A program made the translations under genes and the position numbers. Positions 49,701 to 60,646 of a DNA stretch of 64,000 nt are shown here, piece by piece. Origin of the DNA: Eriocheir sinensis (lineage: Eukaryota; Arthropoda; Malacostraca; Decapoda; Varunidae); NCBI RefSeq assembly GCF_024679095.1, contig NC_066522.1:14267753-14331752 (forward strand), in the 5' to 3' direction. Numbering within the stretch: position 1 is the stretch's first letter; each line of letters begins with the position of its first letter. The notes under the pieces were generated by a model, which had not been told where the DNA came from, made no database searches, and was given only the letters and a program-made list of their open reading frames with translations.

Positions 49701-52700
49701 TCCATGTAAAAGCAAAAAAAAATATTAACCACATCTCTAGGACTCTGTATTCTGAAGTCCTAACACCACGAAAGTGCTGTTGAAGAGGAAAAGGTGTACA
49801 ATGAAAGTCTTGCAAGTGCACAATAACAAATAGCTCACATCTCACCAAGCAACACCAACAATTTTTTTTCTTTCTTTCTTTTTATGTATACCATGTGTAC
49901 TGTGGTTATTATTTAAATTATCTGCACAAAATAAATTATCCTTGTAACATACTTTCAAGATGGAATTATTGCCCCAACTATATATTCACAAATATTTCCA
50001 TGAAATTAAAACATTACAGTTATTGCACCCATTGACATATGGCAGACCAAATATTAGTCATCATGAATTACCTTTTCTTGTAAGTAGGATTGGGTGTCAG
50101 AATGGACCATTAATCAAATGCTTATGCAGGGAAGTATCTGTACCAAACAGTCTCTAACATCATCCCACACATTGAAAGTCCATGATGTATGTTAATTATA
50201 TCAAATAAAAAACTTGAATATTTATGTTCACATTCAGTATTTTAAAACTATCTGATCCAAAAGAAGAAACAAAACTTCTATGTATCATTTCATATTTTTC
50301 TCTAAGACTAACCCACCACACATCCCTCTTTCAACACTCCCTTGATCGCCAACTACCATTTAATTTCCTCTATCCACCCTCTCTTCAAACTTTGCTAAAT
50401 GACCGGTGTTTTACATTCTTATAGTGCTTTCCTTACCTTATTCTTCGCATATATTAAGCTTTTCCATGCAGTAGATGACAACTTTAAATTCTTATTTTCC
50501 CCACTTTAGCCTGCTCTAACATTCAAATAAAGTGCTGGTATATGATGATGGTGACAAGCTGACAACTCTCTGAAACTTTCAGAAACAATATTTTTTTCAC
50601 TAATGATATCATGGGTACTTCAATGTACGTATATATTAGTTCCCACTATCATATAATAGCGCCTACATAGTGTAATGGTTACCAGTCCTAGCTATGAATC
50701 TGCAGACCCAGGTTCAATCCCAGTCTGGATAATCAGCACACAACCTAACCTACTGTGATTACCCCTTTCAGGTAAAGATAAAGTTAGGCACATATGTTAT
50801 AACTGAGCATGGCCGTGGTGCTCATTTCCATACCACTAGCTCTTGAGCCTGTGATGAGTGAGAACCCATTAACCCGGGAGACAGGGCCAGTGCAATATCC
50901 AGGTTACCACAGTTTACCATCCCCAGGATTCCCCAGGTACCCATTGATTGACCATTCCAATAGGAAGGATCAACAGCTTGGTGGGCTGTGCACTGACTGC
51001 CCAGGCCAAGATTCGAATCCAGGCCTGCAGATTCATAGTTAGGCATGATAACCAACTAACCAGCCTTTTTTTCAGGATGGATAATAAATGGGTATCTTGG
51101 GAAACCTGGCGAAGGTAAATTGTATAACCCTGGTTGTCACAATTGCCCTGTGTCCCGAGGTAAAGGATTCTTCCCCACCACAGGCTCAAGGACTGCAGTA
51201 ACAGAAATGAATGCAGAGACACCGTGCAGCAAAGCATGTGCCCCAAACTTTACCTTTACAATCATATATGTATCGTAAAATGTAATAAATATATGCCACT
51301 TTAACATGAAACTACCATGGAATAGAAGATACAGAAGAATATAAGAGCTGATGCATAAAACTTGACCTGTGCATCTGGCAAGTTACTTGAGAGAATGTAG
51401 AGTAATAATATGGGACAGTGTGAGTAATGAAGAGGTAAACAGATGTGGTACAGATGTGTGTAAATGGTGGAGAGTGCTGTGTTGGAATGGGCAAAGCATA
51501 TTTCACTGGGTGATTTGAGCATGTTATGTGAATGGACTTTACAGGCAAGGACTGGAGGCAGTTATAACAGCCTTGCTGTTTTTATGCCAAATTTAGCTAC
51601 ATTTCGCTAATTTTTGTATTTCACTTATTGGAAACTCTGCCCGAGATTTAGTTTGGCTACTCTGTCAGTCTCTGCTCTGCTCTTATCACGGCAGAACGCA
51701 GTGACACTGATTCTGATGTGTCTGATTTCCTGCCCGCACCCTTCTGCCCTCGGACCTGAATGCCACGCGTATTACCCTCCCGCTAACCACACACAAAAGG
51801 GGCTTTATTGCGTGGAGGGAGCTTACATTATAGACTAGCTTGCGTAAATATAATTTAATAGTGAGTACAAAGTTTGTTTCATTTGCTCGTCCATTGTAGG
51901 TTAAGAGTAAGGAGTGTGTGAATACAGGCTATTTTTGGTGTCTAGCGCTGGAGGGCCGGTCCTGGCAGCCCCAAGATTACCACCGCTGCCGGTCCCGGAG
52001 GGGTTAAGGGAGTGAAACAGTCAATGAGGAGGGCAGAGGGTGGCAGGATAAGGTACAGTGGATTGAAAAATCTGAGGAATACATGAAGGAGAGCCATGGG
52101 AGGAAAGGTTGTGGATGCTGCAAAAAGGGAGTGAATCAACAGGGAGAACTAGACTTCTAATGTGGCAACCCCTTAGAGGGCAGTCCCTGGAGAGAACAGG
52201 CAATCACAACTACAAATATAGATAGAACAGACAAAGCCAAGCAAGATTTAGCCATGCCATTAAACAAATCTAGGTTTCTAAATGAGTCATAAGCCAAGGC
52301 CACACTAGTCAACTTTTGCTATCATGCCTGTCTGTACTTAATCAACTTCCTTAACTGCAACTTGTTTCCCTCCTTCACCCATTTCCCAAACTCTCCCAAT
52401 ACAGAATTCTCAAGTCATATACCTTACCAAGATGCCCAAACTTCTTACTACTGTTGCACATACTATTTTGTTTCCCTCTACAGCTTTTTTCATTTAAACC
52501 AGTCATTATTTCTGTATGATTGAAATGAATTTGTATTTCATAAGATTCATGCAGCAGGGACCATGTTGGATTAGGTCTGACCAAAGCTAATCAAGTGTAC
52601 GGAGCTAACAATGTTTTTATACATACAGTGCATTCTCAATATAATCTAGATAAATATTTTTTAGTCTCACTCTACCGATATATACTAAGTCTAAGTGAGG

Positions 52701-55700
52701 GTAAGTAACTTTACAAAACTGTCATTACTGCCCTCTTCATTATTAGTTGTGATAAATATGTTAAATGGATATACACTACAACAGTGAAAACCAGCAAAAC
52801 AAAACAGAAAGATTAATAACTACATAAATTCATGAAAAATTGATAGAAATGTTACATTTAGTGGCATATAAGATGCTATTTTCAAAATTAACCTTAAAAT
52901 CACTCTACGTTTTACATAGCCAGCAAAATATTTGTTTAAAATGATGAAGCACTGGTTACTTGTAGTATTGTGTGTTTTGGCATTGTGGTCATGATAGAGG
53001 GGAACAGCGCTCATCCAGCCTAGATCAGCTCATACTATTTACCTCAGAAATCAGAGAGGGTACGCAAAAACTAAAAACAAAACAAAAACTCTGAATTACA
53101 AGAAAAGTAAAGTGCATAAAAGCAGTTCTGTAAAATCAAAGAAAAATTCAGGAAAAGATTCAGAAAACACTTGAATGACTTAACACTGATTATAGGCAGT
53201 TTTCTGTGTTTTAAATAAATCTGATCTTTGGTAATTATTAGTTCTGAGTTTTTGTGTGTGTTTATGTCAATCAGAAAAGACTTGAATGACTTATCACTGA
53301 TTTTAGGCAGTTTTCTGGGTTTTAAATAAATCTGATCTTTGGTAATTATTCTTTTTTTTTTTTTTTTTTTTTTTAAATCAATCAACCCCACCCAAAAAAT
53401 GCAGCTTAAAACTAAATAATAACCTAGCCCCACCAAATTAGTAACCTGGCCCCACCTACCAAGTCCCACTGAATTAGTAACAAGCTCCACTAAATCAGTA
53501 GCTTCGCAGCTCAGTTTGCAGGACCAGCACCTCGGCTCATGGGAAATGAAATTATTAAGCTTAGTGAGTAAGGGGTGTAGGTGGGTGGTAGCTCCAACTG
53601 CAGGCTTTAGAAAATTTACCTCGTTTTTGCTTTCCCAAAATATTTCAACCTAAATTTAGGGTACATCCTGTGCCTTCTTGTTTTACCAACATGTGGTTCA
53701 TAGCATCAGTAGACTTTCTTGGACGGGGCCAGGTGGTCAACTCCAGCCCATTAGTGGCGGACAAGTATTTTTATTAATGGCGCATCTCATATGCCAAAAA
53801 ATTCAGTATATATTAAATGAGTGAACAAATACACACATATGCAGAAAATTAATAGTGATGCCTAAAAACATGCATACCTACCACATCCTCATGATGTAAC
53901 AGCTGAAAAAAATAGAAAACCTTAATAGATAATAAAGTCATCAATCAATATGTTTGAGGGTTGATTCTGTATCATAAGAAAACCCATCCTTCACTTATAC
54001 TTTCATTCTTGTATGGTCTTCCTCCATCAACTGAGCAATACACTTAGCAAATACACACAATTTATATTAAGCAACAGCTAGTGGAACCAATTTGGGGATG
54101 CTGTTATCAGTGCCCCACTGAAACAGTCCAAGTGAAACACTCGTGTAGTACCATCAAAATAGGTCGTGTAGTACTATCAAAATAGGTCAAAGAAAAATAA
54201 GAAAATTAAACATGCTAAGAAATACTTATTAAGTATAGGGATGTACCGATGGATCGGTATCGGTGGTATCGGCACATTTTAAGAGTATCGGTATCGGCTG
54301 ATTTTCTGCCGATACTACCGATACCTGAAGGAGTTTTGTATGTTGCATGTCACTCGTTGCAAATAATTTTGTTCAACAGAAATTGGATTTTCTAATTTGT
54401 TGAAAAAATATTAGAAAAGTGTAATTATCCAGTATCATGATACTACAGTCATCCCCCGCCGTTCGCGGGTATTTCGTTCCCGGACTTCGGCGCGATGCGC
54501 GAAACCGCGAACGGCGGGACTATAACCCTATGGGAAAATATGCATTTGGGGAAGTCACCTCTGACACGTCATATAAAACATGTTTTTTTCGTTCCCAAAA
54601 GTAGCCCAATTTGCGATAAGTAGCCCAATCTGGCAACACTGCAGTGTGGCGGCGCGTGAATTTTTTTTTTTAGGATAATGTTGCTATGAGAAAATCTCGA
54701 CCAATAGCAGTCGTCCCTGAGTGAGCTGCTGGCCAATAGGAAAGCATGACGTCACAGTCTAACCGTGACGTCACTCAGGAGCAACCTAAAGGCGGTGTCA
54801 CACTAGCACTTTTTCCGTCAACTTTTTCCGTCGTTTTTCTGAAAATCGTGGATATCTTGGCTGCGGCCTGTCACACACGAGCTAAACAAGCCAAAAAGCG
54901 TGCATGGATGCGCTCATGGTTGGCTCGTCGGGAAAGAGAAAGTGTGTACCACAGGCTGTTAAAAGAGCTGAGTTTAGAGGATCATGAGACTCTGAAGAAT
55001 TGGATCAGGTTGGACAAGAGCCAGTACCACAGACTTCTGGAGTTAGTGACACCTCTTATTGCCAGAAGTGACACCAGGATGAGGAAGGCTGTCACTGCAG
55101 GAGAGCGTTTGAGACAGGTTGAAGCCACGTGGAAAGTCTCGGTCTTGGTCTTGGAAATGTAAACAAAGGCGGAAATTTGCAGGCGGAAACGATCCTGATC
55201 GTCTGACAAATTCATGCGATAAGTTCATGCGGAACGATGAAAAATCGACGGAAATGGCATTAATCGACGGAAAAAGTGCTAGTGTGACACCGCCTTAACG
55301 TCCATTGCCCCGCCTCCCTCCTCTCTCCCTTCCCCCCTCCTCTCTGCCTCCCTCCCTCCTCTCTGCCTTCCTCCCTCCTCTCTCCCTTCCCCCCTCCTCT
55401 CTGCCTCCCTCCCTCCTCTCTGCCTTCCTATTTAGCGTCAATGCATCCGCGTATCTGAAACTGGGGCCGTATAGCGGGGTCACAATTAGTTGACCGCGAA
55501 TACGCGAAACCGCGATGGGTGAGACCGCGAACGGCGGGGGGTGACTGTACGTAGTTTGGAATTTCCCGTGAATTAATTTTCATCACTTTAAACGATAAGA
55601 TTCATATTACTTTGAATACAAGTACATAATACTTGGTATACAGTATAGCATTTGGTACTGCGGACGCATACAATACAGGTTTAGTAGCTTCGGTGCAGGA

Positions 55701-58700
55701 TTGGCGGAACCCCTTCACTCGCCTCATTTGCCTGCCTCAGTCAGTCAGACAGTCGCCTCGCAACAGGGCACGCTGCCAGGGCTGCCTAAATGTAGGGCAA
55801 TTAAGGTAAAGCTAACCTTGCTGAGTCAACTAGACCTCACGAGGCGCCTCCTCCCTCACCCCTTGTCGAAACTCATGGGGGTGGGTGTTAACACTTGGGT
55901 TAACCATGCACTGCTGCCTCGCCGCGCCATATAAGGTTAATATGCGCTTCCGTGGTGCAGTGATCAGCACATCTGGCTACGGATCTATAGACACCTTTTT
56001 TCAGGCCACCACTGGTTACTTTTTTTTTCTTCCCTTCAATGGTGGAAAAGCAAGTAGTGTTTTTTTTTCTTAACATTTGATATTGCCTTTTAGCTGCTAG
56101 AATTGTTGTATAAAAAAAAAATGCACTGGTATCGGTCAAATATTGGTGTATTGGTATCGGTATCGGTCAAAATTTTGGTATCGGCATATCCCTAATTAAG
56201 TATAAGGAATAAGGTGGGTAGGGAAGGACAGGAGCTAGTACTGAGAACAACTAGTGAACTTTGTTGCTAATATATAAAATATCAAATAGAACCATAGCCC
56301 TTACCTTAAAATTCAACATTGTTAACCAATGTTCTACAATGATTCAATAACTTATAGTACTTTAAGGTTTGTGACAAAGAAGAAATTAAGAGAAAAATGC
56401 AGAGTATAAAACTGAAAAACAGGAATAAATTAGGAAGAGGCACGAGCAGGTTATATCATGCATGGAAGTGATAGAAATAGACAACCAAAGTAACAAGGTG
56501 GCAACCCAGGATCTGTAGGTGGAGAGATTAAAATAGAGCATTTGCCAGAGCAAGATGGAGTACACTAACATCAGACTGAGAGAGGTGGAGAACACTAGGC
56601 ATGGCCATGTCCTGCAGTGGACTAGTAATGGCTGAAGATGGTGATGAGATGCAACCAACCCATCCTTCTCCCTCCTCCACAATATTAACAGCCTCGTACA
56701 AATCCTCGGTAAGTTTAATACACAATGATATCTCTGTGAATATAAACTGTCATTATGATATCATAAAATTTTCTTCCAGACCAAAACCCATCTATTCTTT
56801 AAAATCATTTCACATAGCTTACATATTATGCTTGTTTGTGATACCAACCTGTACTTGAGTGGATATTTTTTATTACTTTTTTTCTGCCGTGTGTGCATGG
56901 GTGTGTACATGTGTGTAGCTTCAGTTCTTAGTATTTTCCTTTAATTTGGATTAATTATTCCATTAACTTTTAAATAAGACAAGAACTTTTAGCTATCAGA
57001 TATTTACAAGAGGGATGATGAGTGCCAACAAACCATGTGCTTTGTCATGGCTAGTCACATTTTTCATGTAAGCAAAGAAATTGGGTGAAGATGACTCACC
57101 TTACTCTCCAGGCCAATTTTGAGGAAGGAGCCCAAGATTATGAGGATGTCGTTGATGCATATGAGCAAATACCACAAGTTGACAAATTCCATGCGTTCTT
57201 CAAAGCTCAATTCCTTCCCAAAGTGTCGGCTGAAGAACGTCTCTGTTGTCTGGAGGAAGAAAACATTTGTTGACAGGAAAATCTCTGCAGAAATCTCATA
57301 TCTGACTTTATTTTTGGTCTGTTACATTTCCTTTAATACATTACAATAAAGACTTTAATTTTTCTTACTAATCAAATGTATATCTATCTATCCTGCAATT
57401 CTAAACAGAAAGCATTAAACAATAACAATACATTACATCTATTAATGACACCCCTTTATCTGTCATGTGTCTTGAGACTTTATAAACAAACCACTACTGT
57501 CCCCCGAGACCTGACCCACCTTCCTGAGCAGCTGTGCGCGGTACATGGCACGCACACACATGATGAGGGAAATGATGCAGATGATGATGCTTGTAATGTT
57601 GATGACCATCCGCCACACCTGAAAATGAATATCCCAGTCATATCATTACTGCAGAGCTGTTATCCTGCATTTCTTAAGTTACAGTAAGGCATAAAAGTAA
57701 AACATATGAATGCAAGCTCTGTTACTGTATACAAAAGCAATATTAACACACAGGCATGAAGCTTTACTACCTTGAGTGTGTGTGCCTCAGAGACCAGCAT
57801 AACTGAGCCATGACACTCCAGCACCTGTGCCCCCAAGTCCAGGTCCACAACCATTTGCCCGTCATGATCATGGTTGTTGAACACTATCTGCAACAGTGAT
57901 AAAATTAGGTGGCAGGCATACAAAACTTCAATTATGAGTGAAGACAACACTGGGATTCATCTATTTGTATGAGGTATTTGCAGGCCAAAAGGTTAAGATT
58001 GGATTTAAAGCCATGTGATGAGTAGACATGTGGCAGAAATAAAACAGACAGGTATAGTACAGGTAGAGATGGTAACTGGTGGCAAAATTAATAAAAAGAG
58101 AAAAAATAGGGATAGCAGAATGGATGAAAAGTTTGGGAGAAGCAAGCATGACATTTCCTGTGGACTCTCAACCATGACAGCCCTAAATGATGTCATACTG
58201 TTAATGTGATTCCTTTGTGTCCAACTCTGCCTAACTCACCTTCCCTGTGAGACCATAGCATTCTGGGGTGTCAAACGGCAGGTTGACTCTCAGCTTTATG
58301 GTGCGAAGGTGGAAGGTGAACTCAGTGTTGAGGAGCAGGTCAAAGTTTATGGTGAAGTTGTTCTGTTCCAAGTAGGTTTCAATGGACCAGTCTGTTGCAT
58401 TGACCTCCTCCACAGGGATATTTATGCAAGCTGCAGTGGGGAGAAAAATGTGAAACTATGAATCTAGCATATTAAAGTTGTTAGTATACAAAATGTATAA
58501 AAAGTGATAAAAGAGCAGGTTTAGTACAACAAGCACTAAACTATGAAGTAAATGTGTTTGTGCCTACCTCTTTTTAGCTTCAGTTTAACCCATAAGGGAC
58601 GCAAAAAATCTAAGAGGTGACTCCGGAGAATGCAAAAAATGGCCGTTTTTCAAGTACATTTTTCATATAAGCTCATATGATATTTATAATACAACAAATA

Positions 58701-60646
58701 AAAATCAAGGTGAAATAGCTAATAGTAACAATCAGAAATATACAAATAAGGTCTATGTGTGCACATGAGGTAAAAGACTTGGCTTTATGTGCAAATTTCC
58801 TTGTGTGCCAAAGCCAAAAATAGGAAAAAAAACTTTATCCATCACAACTAGCCGTGAGACTGCGCCTCCAGCCCAACGTATGCATGTATTTAGACCTAAG
58901 GTTGTCCATTAGTGCATTTCAGATGTAGAACAGTAGCGAAGGTCGAGGAAACAAGGGAAACATGAGGAAACGGAGGCGTCCCCAGGCAGGACACTCGTCC
59001 TTTAGGTGTTTATGTACTATTAAGTTTTCTCTTACAATATCTGCAGCCTTTCCCACATTCTGTAATGCAAAAAGATGGAAGTCATAAAACTTTACTTACA
59101 TGTGGTGATGTTGTCACTGAGAATATATGTATTATTGTTGAGGAAGACATGACCGCCAGCATAGTGGGAATTACACAGGGTTGGCAACACTAGTTCCCCA
59201 TCTTTGTACTTGTAGGAATACGTTCCAATGGCCTTGTCGTTGATGTTGGCATACTGAAAACAGCGATACAGATAAGTGACTGTGGCCATTGATGTGCCTT
59301 GAGAAAGCCTGATTATTTCAATGAAATTACTATATTGGCCACCCCTCGTACACAGAGACAGAAGCAATTCTTAAATTTTTTTGCTGTTGGGCAAGGCATG
59401 TAGAAATATAATTGTTCAATATAAAGCTACCATTCAATTATGATCGTGACACCACTGAAGTTATGACACAGGTATAAAACACAAAGAAAGCATCCCAAAT
59501 AAACTTACTGTTATGATGGCATAATCTAAATACGCATAAAACTCTTGCTTTTCGTAAACAGCTAGAGGACCTGTCCCTGGAGGGTACACTTGTATCTCTC
59601 TGGTGCTCTCCCAGCCCTTGATGAACAGGTGAGAAAACGAGACCTTGGTGTCCCATAGATAGTCTACATGACTGTACCGCTGCTGAGCGAAGAGGCATAA
59701 CTGTGGATCAAAGCAAAGATGTTAAGAAAACATACATGTACACCTGCCTTACTATAGATCACGAATGTAATTAGATTTCTCAAAGAACAATTTTATGATT
59801 CACATAATTCGGTACACCTGACCACCATAGCAAGACCTTTCATTACACCGAGAATAAAAAAGCTGTGCCAAAGACAGGACAATAATTTAGTGATAGACCC
59901 TTTTATGTGGATTGTTAACAAGTGTACACAACTTAGTACTTTTCCTAAGGCTTTTTTTTGCTTGCACAAACCACTTCCTTCAAACATTTTTAAATGGAAC
60001 TGACCTGTGCTGTCACAACAACTATCTTAAACACTTGAAGAAGCAGTTTCCAGGGAAAGCGTCTTCTAGCATGCCACTTCTCAACAGGATTCATGAAGAA
60101 GAACCTGCAAGATAGAGTTGAGCTTAGTGTGCAAATAAAATAAAGAAATCAATCTATAAAATGTCTATGGCAAATTAGCACTAATTGCCATAGTATGTAC
60201 TCACAATAAAACAAAATATGAAAAAATCATGACTAAAAATGACATTGTACTACTGAACATACTCAGAAAGTCATTTAAAGACCTTATTCAGCAAATGAGT
60301 TTGGTGTATTTATGACTTAATGGTTATGAGTTAATGGTGGATGGTTAGTTGTTGAACTTTAAGGCCTCAGTTATTCAGAGTAATAAAATTTGGGAAGCAT
60401 GCATGCACACACTTACTTGAGCCGACGCCTCATCCTGTTGGGTGTCACATTGGGATGGAGCAGGGCAGTTGTGTTGGTGGTTGTGGAGTCATCCATGGGT
60501 CCACCTTCACTGGTGAGGCCAGATGACACAGACCCATAGTGAGATTCTCGGCAGATTCCCTCGGGACCCACCACCTTCACCTCAGGCACTGACTGGCTTT
60601 GGAGGACTTGAGCCATGCCCTCCAGCTCTGCCCACAAACCAAACAT
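46636..60646 (-). CDS. Trpml: Mucolipin-type TRP channel (whole gene, 12 coding exons)
   Basis: Predicted endolysosomal cation channel (TRPML/MCOLN family) that releases Ca2+ and other cations from lysosomes and is gated by PI(3,5)P2. Twelve exons join in consistent phase to about 608 residues, in the family range (about 550-650). Seen: N-terminal basic cluster RMRRRLKFFF (about 71-80) and [11 protein letters not shown], known in the family as the lipid-binding site; S1 across exons 2-3; a large luminal loop (exons 3-6) with Cys residues and N-glycosylation sites such as NNNT, NITT and NFT; S2 (exon 7), S3 (exon 8), S4 (exon 9), S5 (exon 10); pore filter INGDDMF at about 505-511 and S6 in exon 11; C-terminal CCC motif in exon 12. 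The start codon is uncertain. Confidence 0.93.
47476..47682 (-). CDS. Trpml: Trpml coding exon 11 (pore filter and S6)
   Basis: Acceptor TGCACCACAG, donor AAG before GTTAGT, 69 codons. It encodes [15 protein letters not shown] (pore helix 1 and NGDD selectivity filter) and S6 ([20 protein letters not shown]). Confidence 0.95.
47738..48077. repeat. 170-bp tandem duplication in Trpml intron 10
   Basis: Two copies about 170 bases apart, each with ATCTTGAT, TTGTAACAACAAACATCAA, TGTGGACATCT and AAAAGAAAAGTTCATTAAA. Copies differ at scattered bases. Confidence 0.88.
48197..48319 (-). CDS. Trpml: Trpml coding exon 10 (S5)
   Basis: Acceptor TTTGTTTCAG, donor AAG before GTAATT, 41 codons. It encodes [16 protein letters not shown] and S5 with [15 protein letters not shown]. 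Confidence 0.93.
48632..48745 (-). CDS. Trpml: Trpml coding exon 9 (S4), with a GC donor
   Basis: Acceptor TTTCTTTCCTTGCAG, 38 codons ending [11 protein letters not shown]. The following intron begins GCAAGT, not GT; homology (family continues YN then L/V-LILT) and phase both require this junction, so it is a GC-AG intron. Confidence 0.9.
50660..51257 (+). repeat. tRNA-derived SINE, interrupted by a second SINE
   Basis: The head contains TAGTGTAATGGTTACCAG and the B-box GGTTCAATCCC (50711-50721). The body resumes at about 51064 with AATAAATGGGTATCTTGGGA and ends CAAACTTTACCTTTAC. Confidence 0.85.
50772..51063 (-). repeat. SINE inserted inside the SINE at 50660
   Basis: Inverse copy of the same family (plus strand shows GGGAGACAGGGCCAG and GATTCGAATCC). 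CCTTTCAGG at 50763-50771 is repeated as a T-expanded copy at 51064-51076, consistent with a target-site duplication. Confidence 0.82.
53169..53350. repeat. 111-bp tandem duplication, partial second copy
   Basis: ACTTGAATGACTTA recurs at 53169 and 53280, and each is followed by GGCAGTTTTCTG and AAATAAATCTGATCTTTGG. Confidence 0.9.
54790..55295. mobile_element. PIF/Harbinger-type element nested in the Tigger element
   Basis: Ends AGGCGGTGTCACACTAGCAC and GTGCTAGTGTGACACCGCCT are perfect inverted repeats over at least 20 bases, flanked by TAA on both sides, the Harbinger signature. Length is 506 bases. Confidence 0.92.
54838..55162 (+). pseudogene. Fragment of a Harbinger-type transposase gene
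   Basis: The translation includes [20 protein letters not shown], the [17 protein letters not shown] stretch and [14 protein letters not shown], which resemble the N-terminal lead of Harbinger/ALP1-like nucleases. The catalytic DDE domain is absent. The upstream part of the frame (54746-54837) is terminal-repeat sequence, not protein. Confidence 0.7.
55308..55432. repeat. Tandem CCTCCCTCCTCTCT-type repeat in the Tigger element
   Basis: A C/T-rich unit of roughly 58-60 bases containing TCTCCCTTCCCCCCTCC is present twice. Confidence 0.75.
55943..56020 (+). repeat. Partial tRNA-like SINE head
   Basis: CGCTTCCGTGGTGCAGTGAT and CAGCACATCTGGCTACGGAT resemble a tRNA 5' half with an A-box. There is no B-box or SINE body, so it is a fragment. 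Confidence 0.45.
57100..57249 (-). CDS. Trpml: Trpml coding exon 8 (S3)
   Basis: Acceptor TTTTCTTCCTCCAG, donor AAG before GTGAGT, 50 codons. It encodes [20 protein letters not shown] and S3 ([20 protein letters not shown]). Confidence 0.93.
57520..57618 (-). CDS. Trpml: Trpml coding exon 7 (S2)
   Basis: Acceptor CATTTTCAG, donor AAG before GTGGGT, 33 codons. It encodes S2 ([17 protein letters not shown]) and [11 protein letters not shown]. Confidence 0.92.
57771..57887 (-). CDS. Trpml: Trpml coding exon 6 (luminal domain end)
   Basis: Acceptor CACTGTTGCAG, donor AAG before GTAGTA, 39 codons. It encodes [18 protein letters not shown] and the Cys-containing VLECHGSV. Confidence 0.9.
58240..58430 (-). 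CDS. Trpml: Trpml coding exon 5 (luminal domain)
   Basis: Acceptor TTTCTCCCCACTGCAG, donor AAG before GTGAGT, 191 bases completing a split Ser codon. It encodes [16 protein letters not shown], the [14 protein letters not shown] strand and [14 protein letters not shown], with two N-glycosylation sequons. Confidence 0.92.
58431..59099 (-). other. Trpml: Trpml intron 4, no feature recognised
   Basis: AT-rich intron. A TTTAACCCATAAGGGACGC stretch near 58585 resembles a piggyBac-like end, but no matching opposite end is visible. Confidence 0.5.
59100..59253 (-). CDS. Trpml: Trpml coding exon 4 (luminal domain)
   Basis: Acceptor CGCTGTTTTCAG, donor CAT before GTAAGT, 154 bases. It encodes [20 protein letters not shown] and sequons NNNT and NITT. 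Confidence 0.92.
59509..59700 (-). CDS. Trpml: Trpml coding exon 3 (end of S1, luminal pore-loop region)
   Basis: Acceptor TTTGATCCACAG, donor ACA before GTAAGT, 64 codons. It encodes [44 protein letters not shown] and LDYAIIT. The correct frame is set by exon 2 (phase 0); another open frame across the same bases is a shadow. Confidence 0.9.
60005..60104 (-). CDS. Trpml: Trpml coding exon 2 (basic site and S1)
   Basis: Acceptor CTATCTTGCAG, donor CAG before GTCAGT, 100 bases. It completes the split Lys codon and encodes [20 protein letters not shown] and the start of S1. Confidence 0.93.
60417..60646 (-). CDS. Trpml: Trpml coding exon 1 (5' limit uncertain)
   Basis: The donor is CTCAA before GTAAGT at 60416. 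It encodes a cytosolic N-terminus with [20 protein letters not shown] and [13 protein letters not shown]. An ATG at 60646 opens the frame, but a GTGGGCAG just downstream (ending near 60626) could be an acceptor, in which case the start lies in a further upstream exon. A second in-frame Met (GMAQVLQ) follows at about 60616. Confidence 0.7.

Larger units (their letters stand above)
54446..55547. mobile_element. Tigger/pogo-like element nested in the hAT
   Basis: Ends CAGTCATCCCCCGCCGTTCG and CGAACGGCGGGGGGTGACTG are inverted repeats with TA on both sides (54444-54445, 55548-55549). No Tigger transposase remains. Confidence 0.9.
54236..56194. mobile_element. hAT element with perfect 8-bp target duplication (Trpml intron 8)
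   Basis: Begins TAGGGATGTACCGATGG and ends TATCGGCATATCCCTA, flanked by ATTAAGTA (54228-54235 and 56195-56202). Subterminal ATCGGTATCGG repeats lie at both ends. It carries no hAT transposase; part of its length is the nested elements. Confidence 0.92.
48746..57099 (-). other. Trpml: Trpml intron 8 (8.35 kb), transposon-rich
   Basis: Largest intron of the gene. It holds the SINE pair at 50660-51257, a 111-bp tandem duplication at 53169, and the nested hAT/Tigger/Harbinger elements at 54236-56194. Elsewhere (48746-50650, 51260-53160, 56203-57099) I see no gene or clear element. Confidence 0.85.

Noticed and set aside
50700..50725. Functional tRNA gene
   Set aside because: A- and B-box-like motifs are present, but the sequence does not fold into a full cloverleaf and continues into a SINE body found at other sites.
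54746..54837. N-terminal part of the 138-codon frame as host or transposase protein
   Set aside because: These bases are Tigger-interior DNA and the Harbinger terminal inverted repeat; only the part from about 54838 resembles transposase.
57085..57273. Plus-strand frame of 62 codons
   Set aside because: Antisense to Trpml exon 8, which is supported by homology and splice sites.
58585..59020. piggyBac-like MITE in Trpml intron 4
   Set aside because: A TTTAACCC-type left end is visible but no matching inverted right end or TTAA duplication could be found.
59438..59698. Minus-strand 86-codon frame over Trpml exon 3
   Set aside because: Wrong frame: the phase from exon 2 and the mucolipin homology select another frame of the same exon.
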